From DASRZM01 sp035686365 (GTDB lineage: Bacteria > Pseudomonadota > Gammaproteobacteria > Xanthomonadales > Xanthomonadaceae), in assembly GCA_035686365.1 (NCBI GenBank), contig DASRZM010000048.1, positions 1 through 60,468 of the forward strand: a stretch of 60,468 bases of DNA, written 5' to 3'. Under the pieces are notes generated by a model. It did not search any database, was not told the DNA's origin, and saw nothing but the letters and a program-made list of their open reading frames with translations. Within the stretch, counting starts at the first letter, position 1, and every line of letters starts with the position of its first letter. Position numbers and translations under genes: made by a program. Of the stretch, positions 52,363-60,411 are shown in pieces.

Positions 52363-53852
52363 ACACAGTGACCATCCACCGCCTTGCCACCGGCGTCCCG
52401 GGCCTGGACGAGGTCCTCGGCGGCGGGCTGCCGGAGTACTCGTTCAACCTGATTGCCGGGCCGCCCGGCTCCGGCAAGACCACGCTGGCACACCAGATGA
52501 TGTTCGCGATGGCGACCGAAGCACGCCCGGCGCTGTATTTCACCGTGCTCGGCGAGCCGCCGCTGAAGATGCTGCGCTACCAGCAGCAGTACGGGTTCTT
52601 CGATGCCGCGGCGATCAACCATTCGGTCCGCTTCATCAACCTCTCCGAACATACGCTCACCGGCGATCTCGACCGTGTACTGGAGCGCATCGTGGAGGCG
52701 ATGAAGACCTACGCACCGGCACTGGTGTTCGTGGATTCCTTCCGTTCGGTGGTGCTGTCGCACGCGGTGCTGGGCAGCCCGCACAACAAGCTGCAGCAGT
52801 TCGTGCAGCAACTCGGCATGCTGATGACCAGCTGGCAGGCGACGACCTTCCTGATCGGGGAGTACTTCGACGACATCGATCCCAATCCGATTTTCACCGT
52901 CGCCGACGGGCTGATCTGGCTGCGCCAAAGTGTGGAGCGCAACTCGATCGTGCGGAAGATGGAGATCATGAAGATGCGCGGCCAGGCGACGCTGCCCGGG
53001 CTGCACACATTCCGCATCAGCTCGGACGGCCTCAAGGTGTTCGCGCCCGCGCGCCGCGTGGCGGCCGCGACCGGTGGTGCGGTGGCGAAAGGCGTGCGGG
53101 ACGCCCGCCTGCTGATGGGCGTGCCGCGGCTGGACGAGATGCTCGGCGGCGGCCTGCCGCGCGGCTACTCGCTGCTGGTGGCCGGTCCGTCGGGCTCGGG
53201 CAAGAGCATTCTCGCCGCCGCCTTCCTGGCCGAGGGCGTGCGCGGCGGTGAGACCTGCGTCATCGCCTGCTTCGAGCAGCAACCCGATCGCTCGCGCAAC
53301 CCATCCATCGCCAAGCTGATCGCCAACGGCAGCGTCGGCCTGGTCGACACGCGCGCGCCGGACCTGTCGATCGACGAGACGGTGCTGCTGATCCTGGAGG
53401 AAATCCAGCGGCTGAAGGCGAGCCGGCTGGTGATCGATTCGCTCTCGGGTTTCGAGCTCTCCCTGGCGCCGACCTTCCAGCACGACTTCCGCGAAAAGCT
53501 CCTGCGCATGGTCACTGCGCTGGCCGCTACCGGGATCACGGTGCTGATGACCTCCGAGCTCGAGGACCGCTACACCGACCTGCGCTTCAGTCCCTACGGC
53601 AGCGCGTTCCTCACCGATGCGATCATCGTCCAGCGCTACATCGAGCTCGACAGCCGGCTGCGGCGCGTGATGGCCGTGGTCAAGGTGCGGGCCAGCGACC
53701 ATTCGAACCAGCTGTGCGAGTACAGCGTCGACGCCGACGGCATCCACATCGGCGAGATGCTCCCGGAGCAGGAAGGACTGCTGGGCGGCCGGCCGACGCG
53801 AAAGCGTGCCGACGATCCGCCGCCCGCGCTCGACAGCGCAGGCGAGGGCTGA
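52359..53852 (+). CDS. KaiC-like double-domain ATPase
   Basis: 497 residues with two RecA/KaiC repeats. First P-loop AGPPGSGKTT (about residues 33-42) and Walker B LVFVDSF; second P-loop AGPSGSGKS (about 274-282) and Walker B LVIDSL. After strand 2 the first domain has TVLGEPP and the second CFEQQPD, so the double catalytic Glu (EE) of cyanobacterial KaiC is reduced to one in each. The C-terminal A-loop-like tail is basic/proline-rich. No kaiA or kaiB accompanies it; the fused kinase downstream is the probable output. Confidence 0.9.
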   Translation: MNTVTIHRLATGVPGLDEVLGGGLPEYSFNLIAGPPGSGKTTLAHQMMFAMATEARPALYFTVLGEPPLKMLRYQQQYGFFDAAAINHSVRFINLSEHTLTGDLDRVLERIVEAMKTYAPALVFVDSFRSVVLSHAVLGSPHNKLQQFVQQLGMLMTSWQATTFLIGEYFDDIDPNPIFTVADGLIWLRQSVERNSIVRKMEIMKMRGQATLPGLHTFRISSDGLKVFAPARRVAAATGGAVAKGVRDARLLMGVPRLDEMLGGGLPRGYSLLVAGPSGSGKSILAAAFLAEGVRGGETCVIACFEQQPDRSRNPSIAKLIANGSVGLVDTRAPDLSIDETVLLILEEIQRLKASRLVIDSLSGFELSLAPTFQHDFREKLLRMVTALAATGITVLMTSELEDRYTDLRFSPYGSAFLTDAIIVQRYIELDSRLRRVMAVVKVRASDHSNQLCEYSVDADGIHIGEMLPEQEGLLGGRPTRKRADDPPPALDSAGEG

Positions 53853-53862
53853 ACCAGTCGCC

Positions 53863-55473
53863 ATGAACACGCCTTCGGACAGGAAGGGGAAAGCAGCGGA
53901 CAAGGCTGCCAGCGAACGCGCCCGGCAGAAGGAGAAATCCGCGGATGCGGGCGTGGCGCCGACTGGCACGCAGCAGGGCGCGGCTGGAGCGGAACCCGGG
54001 TTGAACCGCAGCCAGGCCGCGCAGCTGGTGGAGGCCAATGAGCAGCTGGTGCGCTCGGCGCTGCGAGCGCAATCCGACGCCGAGGCCAGCGCCTCGGCGC
54101 TGGAGGCGCAGTCGCTGTCGGTCGGACTCGACCCCCTGACCGCGCTGCCCAACCGGACACTGTTTTTCGACCGCTTTACCCAGGCCATCGCCCATGCCAG
54201 GCGCCACGGTGGCCGCATCGCGCTGCTGTTCCTGGACATGGACAACTTCCAGCAGATCAACGATGCCCTCGGCCATGGCGTCGGCGACGAGGTGCTCAGG
54301 CTGGCGGCGCATCGAATCGTGTCTTCGGTGAGCGATGTCGATACCGTCAGCCGGCATGGTGGCGACGAGTTCCTGGTCCTGCTGACCGATGTGTCGCAGG
54401 CGGCCGACGCGGTGCTGACCGCCGAGAAGCTGCTGGCCGCGGTCCGTGCTCCCACCAGGGTAGGCGACCATGTGTTCCGGCTTGCCGCGAGCATCGGCAT
54501 CAGCCTGTATCCGGATGACGGCGAGGATACCGTGACGCTCATCGAACGTGCCGATGCCGCGATGTACCAGGCCAAGCGCCTGGGTCAGGGCAGTGTGGCC
54601 TGCCATGGCGAGCAGGCAGACGAGCGGCGCCTGGTCTCGCCCGCGCTGGCAGCGCTGCAGACGCCCTTCTCCGCGTACGAGCAGGCCTCGGCCGAGCACG
54701 AGCGCCGGCTCGTTGAACTGCGCGAAGCGAACCAGCAACTGGTGCTGAGTGCGCTCGATGCCCGGAATCTGCTGGCGGCGGCGGAAAAGGCGCGCGCCAG
54801 GCAGAAGGAATTCCTGGCGGTGACGGCGCACGAGTTGCGCAACCCGCTGGCTTCGATCAGCCTCGCCTCGACCATGCTTGCACAGGAAGAGACCCAGGAT
54901 CCGTCGCGGATACAGGACATCATCGAGCGCCAGGTCACGCACATGGCGCGTCTGATAGAAGATATGCTCGATCTCTCCCGCGTCCATACCGGCAAGCTGC
55001 GGCTGGAACGGTGCCCGGTCGACCTGGCCAGGCTCATCGACGAAGTGGTGGTCAACTGCCGCCCGGCGATGGACAAGCGGCTGCAGGATTTCAGCGTGCG
55101 CATGCCACCACGGGTGCCGGAACTCGACGGCGATCCGGCCCGTCTCGCCCAGGTGTTCGGCAACCTGCTCGACAATGCTTCCAAGTACACGCCGGAAGGC
55201 GGTCGGATCAGCCTGGTGGTCCAGCTGGTCGAGGACTCGGTGGTGGTGACGGTGTCCGACAGCGGTATCGGCATCACCGCCGAAGTCATGCCGAGCGTGT
55301 TCGAGCCGTTCGTGCAGGACAGTAGCGCCATCGGATTGAGCGGGGCAGGCCTCGGCATCGGGCTCACCGTCGTGCGCGAACTGGTCGAAGCCCATGGCGG
55401 CACGGTGACCGCAAGCAGCGCCGGCAGCGGGCTCGGCAGCCAGTTCGTGGTCACCCTGCCGTTGCACCGCTGA
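53863..55473 (+). CDS. GGDEF diguanylate cyclase-histidine kinase fusion
   Basis: 536 residues, soluble. An N-terminal low-complexity Lys/Ala/Glu segment and a coiled coil (LNRSQAAQLVEANEQLVRSAL, about residues 47-67) precede a GGDEF domain with a canonical SRHGGDEF (GGDEF at residues 166-170); the inhibitory RxxD site is replaced by SDVD. A similar coiled coil (EHERRLVELREANQQLVLSAL, about 285-305) links to a HisKA domain with the phospho-acceptor His 323 (TAHELRNPLASISL) and an HATPase domain (LLDNASKYTPEGG, DSGIGI, GAGLGIGL). Ten bases separate it from kaiC. No receiver domain follows, so the response regulator is unlinked. Confidence 0.93.
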   Translation: MNTPSDRKGKAADKAASERARQKEKSADAGVAPTGTQQGAAGAEPGLNRSQAAQLVEANEQLVRSALRAQSDAEASASALEAQSLSVGLDPLTALPNRTLFFDRFTQAIAHARRHGGRIALLFLDMDNFQQINDALGHGVGDEVLRLAAHRIVSSVSDVDTVSRHGGDEFLVLLTDVSQAADAVLTAEKLLAAVRAPTRVGDHVFRLAASIGISLYPDDGEDTVTLIERADAAMYQAKRLGQGSVACHGEQADERRLVSPALAALQTPFSAYEQASAEHERRLVELREANQQLVLSALDARNLLAAAEKARARQKEFLAVTAHELRNPLASISLASTMLAQEETQDPSRIQDIIERQVTHMARLIEDMLDLSRVHTGKLRLERCPVDLARLIDEVVVNCRPAMDKRLQDFSVRMPPRVPELDGDPARLAQVFGNLLDNASKYTPEGGRISLVVQLVEDSVVVTVSDSGIGITAEVMPSVFEPFVQDSSAIGLSGAGLGIGLTVVRELVEAHGGTVTASSAGSGLGSQFVVTLPLHR

Positions 55474-55519
55474 TCCTCACCTGCTGCGACTTGGGCCGCA
55501 GGCAGGTTGGCACCGGCGC

Positions 55520-55558
55520 ACTCAACCACCGCCGTCACTGTTGGACGGCTGGTTGGTC
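55520..55558 (-). other. Degenerate attC-like site or terminator at left end of cassette array
   Basis: On the minus strand GACCAAC (55552-55558) and GTTGAGT (55520-55526) flank a 12-bp stem (CAACCAGCCGTC against GACGGCGGTGGTTG). The second core matches GTTRRRY. It is short (39 bp) for attC and may be the bidirectional terminator between the convergent kinase and DUF4185 genes. Confidence 0.4.
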
Positions 55559-55581
55559 GAAGCGGGCACGCAGCAAACCCC

Positions 55582-56700
55582 TTACTCGTCTACCGGCACG
55601 ACGACGAATCGAGGCCAGTACAGGGAACGTGCCCCGTGCTGCGTGAACAGGTCGTCGAACTCGAAACTGTTCGTGGCGTAGGTGATGACGAGGTCCCCGG
55701 GGTCCGGGCCAACGAGTTCGGGGTGCGCCTTTGCGGCGTACACGAGCGGTCGCGGGCCATCCGATTCGGGCGGACGGTATACGACGAGGGGGGAGCTCCA
55801 TGGGCCTGTAAGGTCCACGGCCGTGCGAAGCCCGATCGTCGATGCGCCGAAGCCGTAGCTTGCGACGTGGATGAAGGTTCTCGAGCGCGCGTCCCAGTGG
55901 ACGGAGGCCTCGGCTCCCGCATCGTCCAGGACGAATGCCGGACCGTGGTCGCCGACCAGCGCTGCTGCCACCCAGCCACGGGTGGTACCGGTCCACCATT
56001 GTGCCGTCGTGAGGTCACCTTGTGCCAATGAGGTCACCGGGTAGCGAACCAGCGTGCCGGCGTGCGTCCCCTCCTGGCGGATGGCGAGAGCAACGACGTA
56101 AGCACCGTCCCGTACCAGGGCCGTTGCAGGAACGGCATCGAAGGTGTCCGGTCTGGCATCGACGATGCGCGGATCCCACGTCTCCACCGGCGCATCCGGG
56201 TTGTCGATCACGGCGACGGCGTAACCCGCGTGCGCGAATCCAAGCCCCTCGCCGGGCGTGGCGACCGTCCCGTAGAGGAAGATGACCAGCGGCCCATCGT
56301 CGATCCGGATCCCGTGCCCCGGCCAATACCAACGCTCCCCACGCTCCGGAAAGAACGATGCCGGCGAACCATCGCTGTCCTGCCGCCAGTGGAACGCAAT
56401 CGACGCGGTGAGTGGAACCGTTCCCGTCTGGATCGCCACCGTGTTTCTCACCATCTCGGATTCCGAGCGCACGTCGGCACTTGAAGTCGCGACAAACGTG
56501 TCGCCGAAGAGCCAGAGGATGCGACCTTCGGAGAGCGGCACCGAGAGCGCGGCGTCCGCGCCGAGCCAGCGGGGGTCCCGCTGGAAAAGCATATCGGCTT
56601 CTGCAAATGCGCGTCCCGTCGGACCGCTCAGCGTAGGGTCCAAGGACGAGCAGGCGATGGCCGACACCGTCGAAAGGATCAGTATGAGCCACTTCGCCAT
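55582..56700 (-). CDS. DUF4185-like lipoprotein (cassette gene)
   Basis: 372 residues from ATG 56700 (earlier in-frame starts overlap the attC). Type II signal peptide with lipobox SAIAC. GRILWLFGDTFVATSSADVRSESEMVRNTVAIQTG (about residues 60-95), RWYWPGHGIRIDDGPLVIFLYG and WVAAALVGDHGPAFVLDD are typical of the DUF4185 five-bladed propeller group related to glycosidases. It begins 57 bases after the core of the upstream attC, as expected of a cassette gene. Confidence 0.8.
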   Translation of the reverse strand: MAKWLILILSTVSAIACSSLDPTLSGPTGRAFAEADMLFQRDPRWLGADAALSVPLSEGRILWLFGDTFVATSSADVRSESEMVRNTVAIQTGTVPLTASIAFHWRQDSDGSPASFFPERGERWYWPGHGIRIDDGPLVIFLYGTVATPGEGLGFAHAGYAVAVIDNPDAPVETWDPRIVDARPDTFDAVPATALVRDGAYVVALAIRQEGTHAGTLVRYPVTSLAQGDLTTAQWWTGTTRGWVAAALVGDHGPAFVLDDAGAEASVHWDARSRTFIHVASYGFGASTIGLRTAVDLTGPWSSPLVVYRPPESDGPRPLVYAAKAHPELVGPDPGDLVITYATNSFEFDDLFTQHGARSLYWPRFVVVPVDE

Positions 56701-56756
56701 ACCAACTCGAGAAGTTGTGGTCTGAAGCCTCATTCGCAGGCATCCTTTTCTCAAGC

Positions 56757-56856
56757 AGCTAACGACCAAGCTCAGCGGCACGGCAAGGTGGCGCGGCCCT
56801 TGCGAATGCAAGGGGCGTGACGCCTCGTCGTGTCCGTCTGCAGCAACTGGTTAGAC
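56757..56856 (-). other. attC site of the DUF418 cassette (long type)
   Basis: Minus strand: GTCTAAC (56850-56856, perfect RYYYAAC) and GTTAGCT (56757-56763, GTTRRRY with one change) bound a 100-bp element whose centre folds as CCCTTGC-ATTC-GCAAGGG, with an outer GCTGCAG/CTGAGC pairing. Confidence 0.8.
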
Positions 56857-56939
56857 GGCATCTGCACCTCCCTGTTGAATGTCGGCTTTCGGCCAAGGAG
56901 CGGCCATGCCCGGTCTCAGCCCATTCCGGGCGATCGTTC

Positions 56940-58181
56940 CTAAAGCTTCATAGGCGGGAACTTCTGGTACGTAAGAGCGCGCCATAACCACTCCATTGGT
57001 CCGAAGCGAAAACGGTTTATCCACCAGACAGAAAACAAGACCTGAATCGCGAAAAACAAAACGGCATATCCCGTGACAGCCGCCGGACCCAGATAGAAGG
57101 CTTTGCCAAATGCAAAGCCATAGAACAGTGCGCCGAACATGATGGACCCGGAAAGATAAACCGTCAGCGCCATTCGTCCAGCAGCCCCGAGCGGGGTCAA
57201 AAGGCGTCTCCCGCGATCGTGCTGAGCCAAAAGCGTAATGCCAGCCGCATAGCCAAGGGCCAGGAGAGTGGAGCCATAGGTAAACAGGACATCACCCAAC
57301 AACTGCGGCAGAAGTGTAGCCTGCTGCTCGCGGAACACCTCGTACCCCGTTGTTGCATTGAGAATCCGTTCTGCACCCATACTGACAAGCCCCATCGGGA
57401 AACCCCACCAGAACACCCTTCGAATGAGTTGCATGTGCTTTGGAATATCGTGAAAGATTCGCCGTTGGCCCACGTAGAGCCCGAGGAGAAACATCGCGAA
57501 CGTCGCAAGACTCGATTCGGGACCTAGAAGACGGGCGAGTGGATTCCGCAAATATGCATTGTCTGCCATGACCTCACGCATGGAGCCAACCGCGTACACG
57601 TGTTTTCGGCGATCTTCCTCGATCGCAGTCGTGGCAGCTTCGAGACGGTCAGCATAATCGGCGGTTGGTACGGTCTGTATTGGCTCCAGAAGCGATGTTG
57701 CAGCCCGGCCGACCGGAAATACGGCCAAGAGACCAACAGACAGGACCAGAAGCAGCTTGGGCGGAACTTTCCCGAAGAGCACGAGTAGGAGTCCTAATTC
57801 CGCGTACAGCATCAGGATGTCCCCGCTATAAATCAACGCGTGCCCCGCACCAATGATAAAGAGGATGATCAACCTCCTTAGATAGACTGGCGCAAATTTC
57901 GATCCGCCCTCCCTGGCCCGAATCAATTGGAGAGCAAAACCAAAGCCGAACAAAAACGAGAAGAGACGCCAGGATTTTGTTTCGAAAAACACCCGCATCA
58001 CCGAAAATGCGAGCTCGTCACCGGGGTCATTCCAGACAATCGAGCCGGCACCGAAATTGAACATGTTTACGAGGAGTACTCCGAAGAGCGCGAACCCTCG
58101 TACTATGTCGACGGCCTCGATACGCAATCGTGGATCGACTGGGCCCGGACTGCGAGCTACTGTCTCGCTGGTGCAACTCAT
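56940..58181 (-). CDS. DUF418/YeiB family membrane protein (cassette gene)
   Basis: 413 residues, about ten transmembrane helices; RIEAVDIVRGFALFGVLLVNMFNFG (about residues 18-42) and the C-terminal DUF418 block GAAGRMALTVYLSGSIM and WWINRFRFGPMEWLWRALTYQKFPPMKL. GGAAG at about 58187-58191 favours ATG 58181 over 58193. Codon use is clearly less GC-rich than in flanking chromosomal genes, as expected of a cassette. Function of DUF418 proteins is not known. Confidence 0.88.
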   Translation of the reverse strand: MSCTSETVARSPGPVDPRLRIEAVDIVRGFALFGVLLVNMFNFGAGSIVWNDPGDELAFSVMRVFFETKSWRLFSFLFGFGFALQLIRAREGGSKFAPVYLRRLIILFIIGAGHALIYSGDILMLYAELGLLLVLFGKVPPKLLLVLSVGLLAVFPVGRAATSLLEPIQTVPTADYADRLEAATTAIEEDRRKHVYAVGSMREVMADNAYLRNPLARLLGPESSLATFAMFLLGLYVGQRRIFHDIPKHMQLIRRVFWWGFPMGLVSMGAERILNATTGYEVFREQQATLLPQLLGDVLFTYGSTLLALGYAAGITLLAQHDRGRRLLTPLGAAGRMALTVYLSGSIMFGALFYGFAFGKAFYLGPAAVTGYAVLFFAIQVLFSVWWINRFRFGPMEWLWRALTYQKFPPMKL

Positions 58182-58363
58182 CGTCACTTCCATAGGTCGA
58201 TCGACGGCTTTCCCCGTCTTTTGGCGGGCCTGACCTGCTCGTTTTCATCTTCCAGAAGATCGATAATTTCGCCGATCGGTTAACTTGGTCTGGCTTTTTG
58301 AGCAGGCTGGAATGTTCGCTATGGGTCAAAAGGACCTAAGATTGGTACGACACCTCCAATGCC

Positions 58364-58423
58364 ATCCAACCCCTGAATCAAGCCGACCCGCGAAGCGGGT
58401 TCGGCTTGAATGAGTTGTCAGAC
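58364..58423 (-). other. attC site of the VOC cassette (60 bp)
   Basis: Minus strand: GTCTGAC (58417-58423, TC variant of the core) and GTTGGAT (58364-58370, perfect). The arms CTCATTCAAGCCGAACCCGC and GCGGGTCGGCTTGATTCAGG pair around TTC. It is nearly identical to the site at 59132. Confidence 0.88.
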
Positions 58424-58512
58424 ATCTGCAGCTGGGGAGCTGCCAGCGCTTTTGCCTGGGGTCCCGGGCTGCCCAACAACGGAATGTAACCAACGCCCCT
58501 CCCGCCGCGCGA

Positions 58513-59094
58513 CTAGCGGCCATCCGGCACGCCGATTCTCGCTAACGTCTCTGCTGGGACGCCCTGATGATAAAGCCTCGCCAGTTCGTCGGGGTCGAAG
58601 TCGTAGCCGAAGGGCGGCCTGCCTATTTCCGCCATCTCTTGGCCCCTGACGAAAGCGGTGCACTCCTCCTTGGTGGGAAAATTGTCCACGCTCAACTCCA
58701 CCTCGTTGCCGTCGGGGTCGTGGTAGTAGAGCGAGGTTGTGAACCTGTGGTTCAGTTGCGCGAACGGCGTGATGCCCACTGCCCTGATGCGCTCGTAATT
58801 CTCAACCAGGTCGCCGAAACTCGCCAGGCCGTAGCCCACATGATCAACCCCGGCGGCGGTCGCAGGCTTTTCCACGGTCTCCGGATCCTCAAAGATTACC
58901 AACCGATGGTGTTCCTCGTCGAAGGTCATGAAAGCGAGGAACTCGTTCTCATGCTGAACCTTCGCGTGGAAGACGGTCGAGTACCACTGAATCATCTCCC
59001 TGAATCGTCGCGCGCGGATGCCGTAGTGCGAGATGTAAGCGGGCTTTCCACTGGCGACGACAGAGCCACTTTGGTGAGGTGCCACATTATTCAT
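58513..59094 (-). CDS. VOC/extradiol dioxygenase-like protein (cassette gene)
   Basis: 193 residues. Vicinal-oxygen-chelate fold with metal ligands His in AYISHYGIRARRFREM, His in GVDHVGYGLASFGDL and Glu in DPDGNEVELSVDNF. The C terminus (FGYDFDPDELARLYHQGVP) is like ring-cleavage dioxygenase relatives. GGAGGAG ribosome site at about 59103-59109. Likely dioxygenase, substrate unknown. Confidence 0.88.
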   Translation of the reverse strand: MNNVAPHQSGSVVASGKPAYISHYGIRARRFREMIQWYSTVFHAKVQHENEFLAFMTFDEEHHRLVIFEDPETVEKPATAAGVDHVGYGLASFGDLVENYERIRAVGITPFAQLNHRFTTSLYYHDPDGNEVELSVDNFPTKEECTAFVRGQEMAEIGRPPFGYDFDPDELARLYHQGVPAETLARIGVPDGR

Positions 59095-59131
59095 GAAGGG
59101 TTGCTCCTCCGAAAATTCAACTGGGGTGAAC

Positions 59132-59191
59132 GCCCAACGCCTGAATCAAGCCGAACCGCGAAGCGGTTTCGGCTTGAATGAATTGTTGGAT
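59132..59191 (-). other. attC site of the DUF3833-like cassette (60 bp, perfect cores)
   Basis: Minus strand: ATCCAAC (59185-59191) and GTTGGGC (59132-59138) fully match RYYYAAC and GTTRRRY. The arms CATTCAAGCCGAAACCGC and GCGGTTCGGCTTGATTCA pair with a TTC loop and a small bulge, the usual attC hairpin. Confidence 0.92.
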
Positions 59192-59200
59192 GTGACGTCT

Positions 59201-59701
59201 TTAGTCTCCACGGCGGATTGTCTCTTGCAGAAATGCGACGGGGACGCCGATCAGGGTAACGCGCCCGACATTGGCAATGGTTTTTCCGTCTGGCAGGAGG
59301 TGCAGAACCTGATGCATCACAAAAGGCCCTTTCACTCGATACTTGAGAAATAGACGCCGACCAGACGTGTGTCCACTTACGGGACCGGCCGCGCCAGTCA
59401 GCGCGCCGACATAGTGAAGAGGCGAAACAGTTCGAATTACCCAGGATCTGGTTGTGGGTTCTTTTCCAGCAAAAGAGACCGTTTGGTTGAGCGTGAATGA
59501 GCCATCGCTCTGGCTTCTGCCGAAACTCCGTACATGGAATGTGCGGCGGGGGCCTAGGAAGAACTTCAGCGTACCGTTACCTTGGCTCGTGCCGGACAAC
59601 CCAACTTCAGGCGTGAACAAGACCTGCTGGGCGTGTGCAGGCAGGCCAATCAATAGCGCCATGAAGAGGCCTGTCGGCAACCAGTGAAATTTCATGGGCA
59701 T
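59201..59701 (-). CDS. Secreted DUF3833-like protein (cassette gene)
   Basis: 166 residues with signal peptide ending in AHA-QQ. The mature part resembles DUF3833: GTLKFFLGPRRTFHVRSFGRSQSDGSFTLNQTVSFAGKEPTTRSWVIRTVSPLHYVGALTGAAG and the late KTIANVGRVTLIGVPVAFLQE. Starts at 59701 (or 59695). Function unknown. Confidence 0.7.
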   Translation of the reverse strand: MPMKFHWLPTGLFMALLIGLPAHAQQVLFTPEVGLSGTSQGNGTLKFFLGPRRTFHVRSFGRSQSDGSFTLNQTVSFAGKEPTTRSWVIRTVSPLHYVGALTGAAGPVSGHTSGRRLFLKYRVKGPFVMHQVLHLLPDGKTIANVGRVTLIGVPVAFLQETIRRGD

Positions 59702-59779
59702 ATCTGACGTTTGACATGAGCGGCGGCTGGAAGCGAGCGAAGCTTGCTGGAGGACGATCGCTCGATGGAAGTGTCAGGC
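59702..59779 (-). other. attC site of the second VOC cassette (degenerate, 78 bp)
   Basis: Minus strand: GCCTGAC (59773-59779) and GTCAGAT (59702-59708), i.e. TC in place of the usual TT in both cores. A central AGCAAGC-TTC-GCTCGCT hairpin and weaker flanking pairing are present. The VOC stop codon lies inside the first core. Confidence 0.55.
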
Positions 59780-60148
59780 ATCGGGTTCGTGGCAAACCGC
59801 TTCAATGTTGTGCCCGTCCGGAGCAATGACGAAAGCTGCATAGTAGTTGGCGTGATAGTGCGGGCGCAGACCAGGGGCACCATTGTCTTTGCCACCTGCC
59901 TCCATAGCCGCGCGATAGAAAGCTTCGACCTGCTTACGATTTCCGGCCGTGAACGCCAAGTGCAGATGCGCCGGCTTCTCCTCCGTCTGGAACATGCACA
60001 ATGAACAATTACCATTTGGTGAGAAAAGTTCTACGCCGTTCGGGGGCCACTCCAAGGCAACAGTTACGCCGAGCGGTTCGAGTGCCTTGAGGAAGAACGC
60101 TTTGCTCGCTGCATAGCTGCTGACTCCGAATTTGACGTGGTCAAACAT
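59774..60148 (-). CDS. VOC/glyoxalase family protein (cassette gene)
   Basis: 124 residues, single VOC domain: FDHVKFGVSSYAASKAFFLKALEPLGV at the N terminus, HLHLAFTAGNRKQVEAFY, and HYHANYYAAFVIAPDGHNIEAVCHEP at the C terminus with the last metal Glu. CAGGAG precedes ATG 60148. Related to glyoxalase/bleomycin-resistance proteins; specific substrate unknown. Confidence 0.87.
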   Translation of the reverse strand: MFDHVKFGVSSYAASKAFFLKALEPLGVTVALEWPPNGVELFSPNGNCSLCMFQTEEKPAHLHLAFTAGNRKQVEAFYRAAMEAGGKDNGAPGLRPHYHANYYAAFVIAPDGHNIEAVCHEPDA

Positions 60149-60178
60149 GAGTGCTCCTGAAGTTAGATCAGGGTGTCC

Positions 60179-60224
60179 ACTGAACCGAAGGAAGCTCCGC
60201 GTCGGCTTGGACGAATTGTTAGGC
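60179..60224 (-). other. attC site of the first cassette (one half degenerate)
   Basis: Minus strand GCCTAAC (60218-60224) followed by AATTCGTCCAAGCCGACGC is a canonical attC left half; the right half is poor, with GTTCAGT (60179-60185) as the best core. Confidence 0.6.
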
Positions 60225-60383
60225 ACCACCGACGGCGTGCCAGAACGAGATTTCTGGCGGGCCAGCCAGAAACACACCGGCACGCTGGATGAAGGATTGT
60301 ATGTGCGGCTGCTGCATGTGCGGCCCCAGGAAGTGCTCTTTGCTAGACCGACGCTCGACGAGCATGAAGCGCGTTTCGCTCAT
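60219..60383 (-). CDS. 54-residue cassette orphan
   Basis: A short protein from ATG 60383 with a GGAGGG ribosome site immediately upstream; the stop TAA is inside the attC core. RFMLVERRSSKEHFLGPHMQQPHIQSFIQRAGVFLAGPPEISFWHAV has no known domain. A start at 60404 would add seven residues. Confidence 0.55.
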   Translation of the reverse strand: MSETRFMLVERRSSKEHFLGPHMQQPHIQSFIQRAGVFLAGPPEISFWHAVGGA

Positions 60384-60411
60384 CGCACCCTCCGAGTGAG
60401 CCACCTGTCGT

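Noticed and set aside
55582..56811. DUF4185 start at 56811 or 56733
   Set aside because: Both lie within or against the attC core at 56757; ATG 56700 directly precedes the lipoprotein signal peptide.
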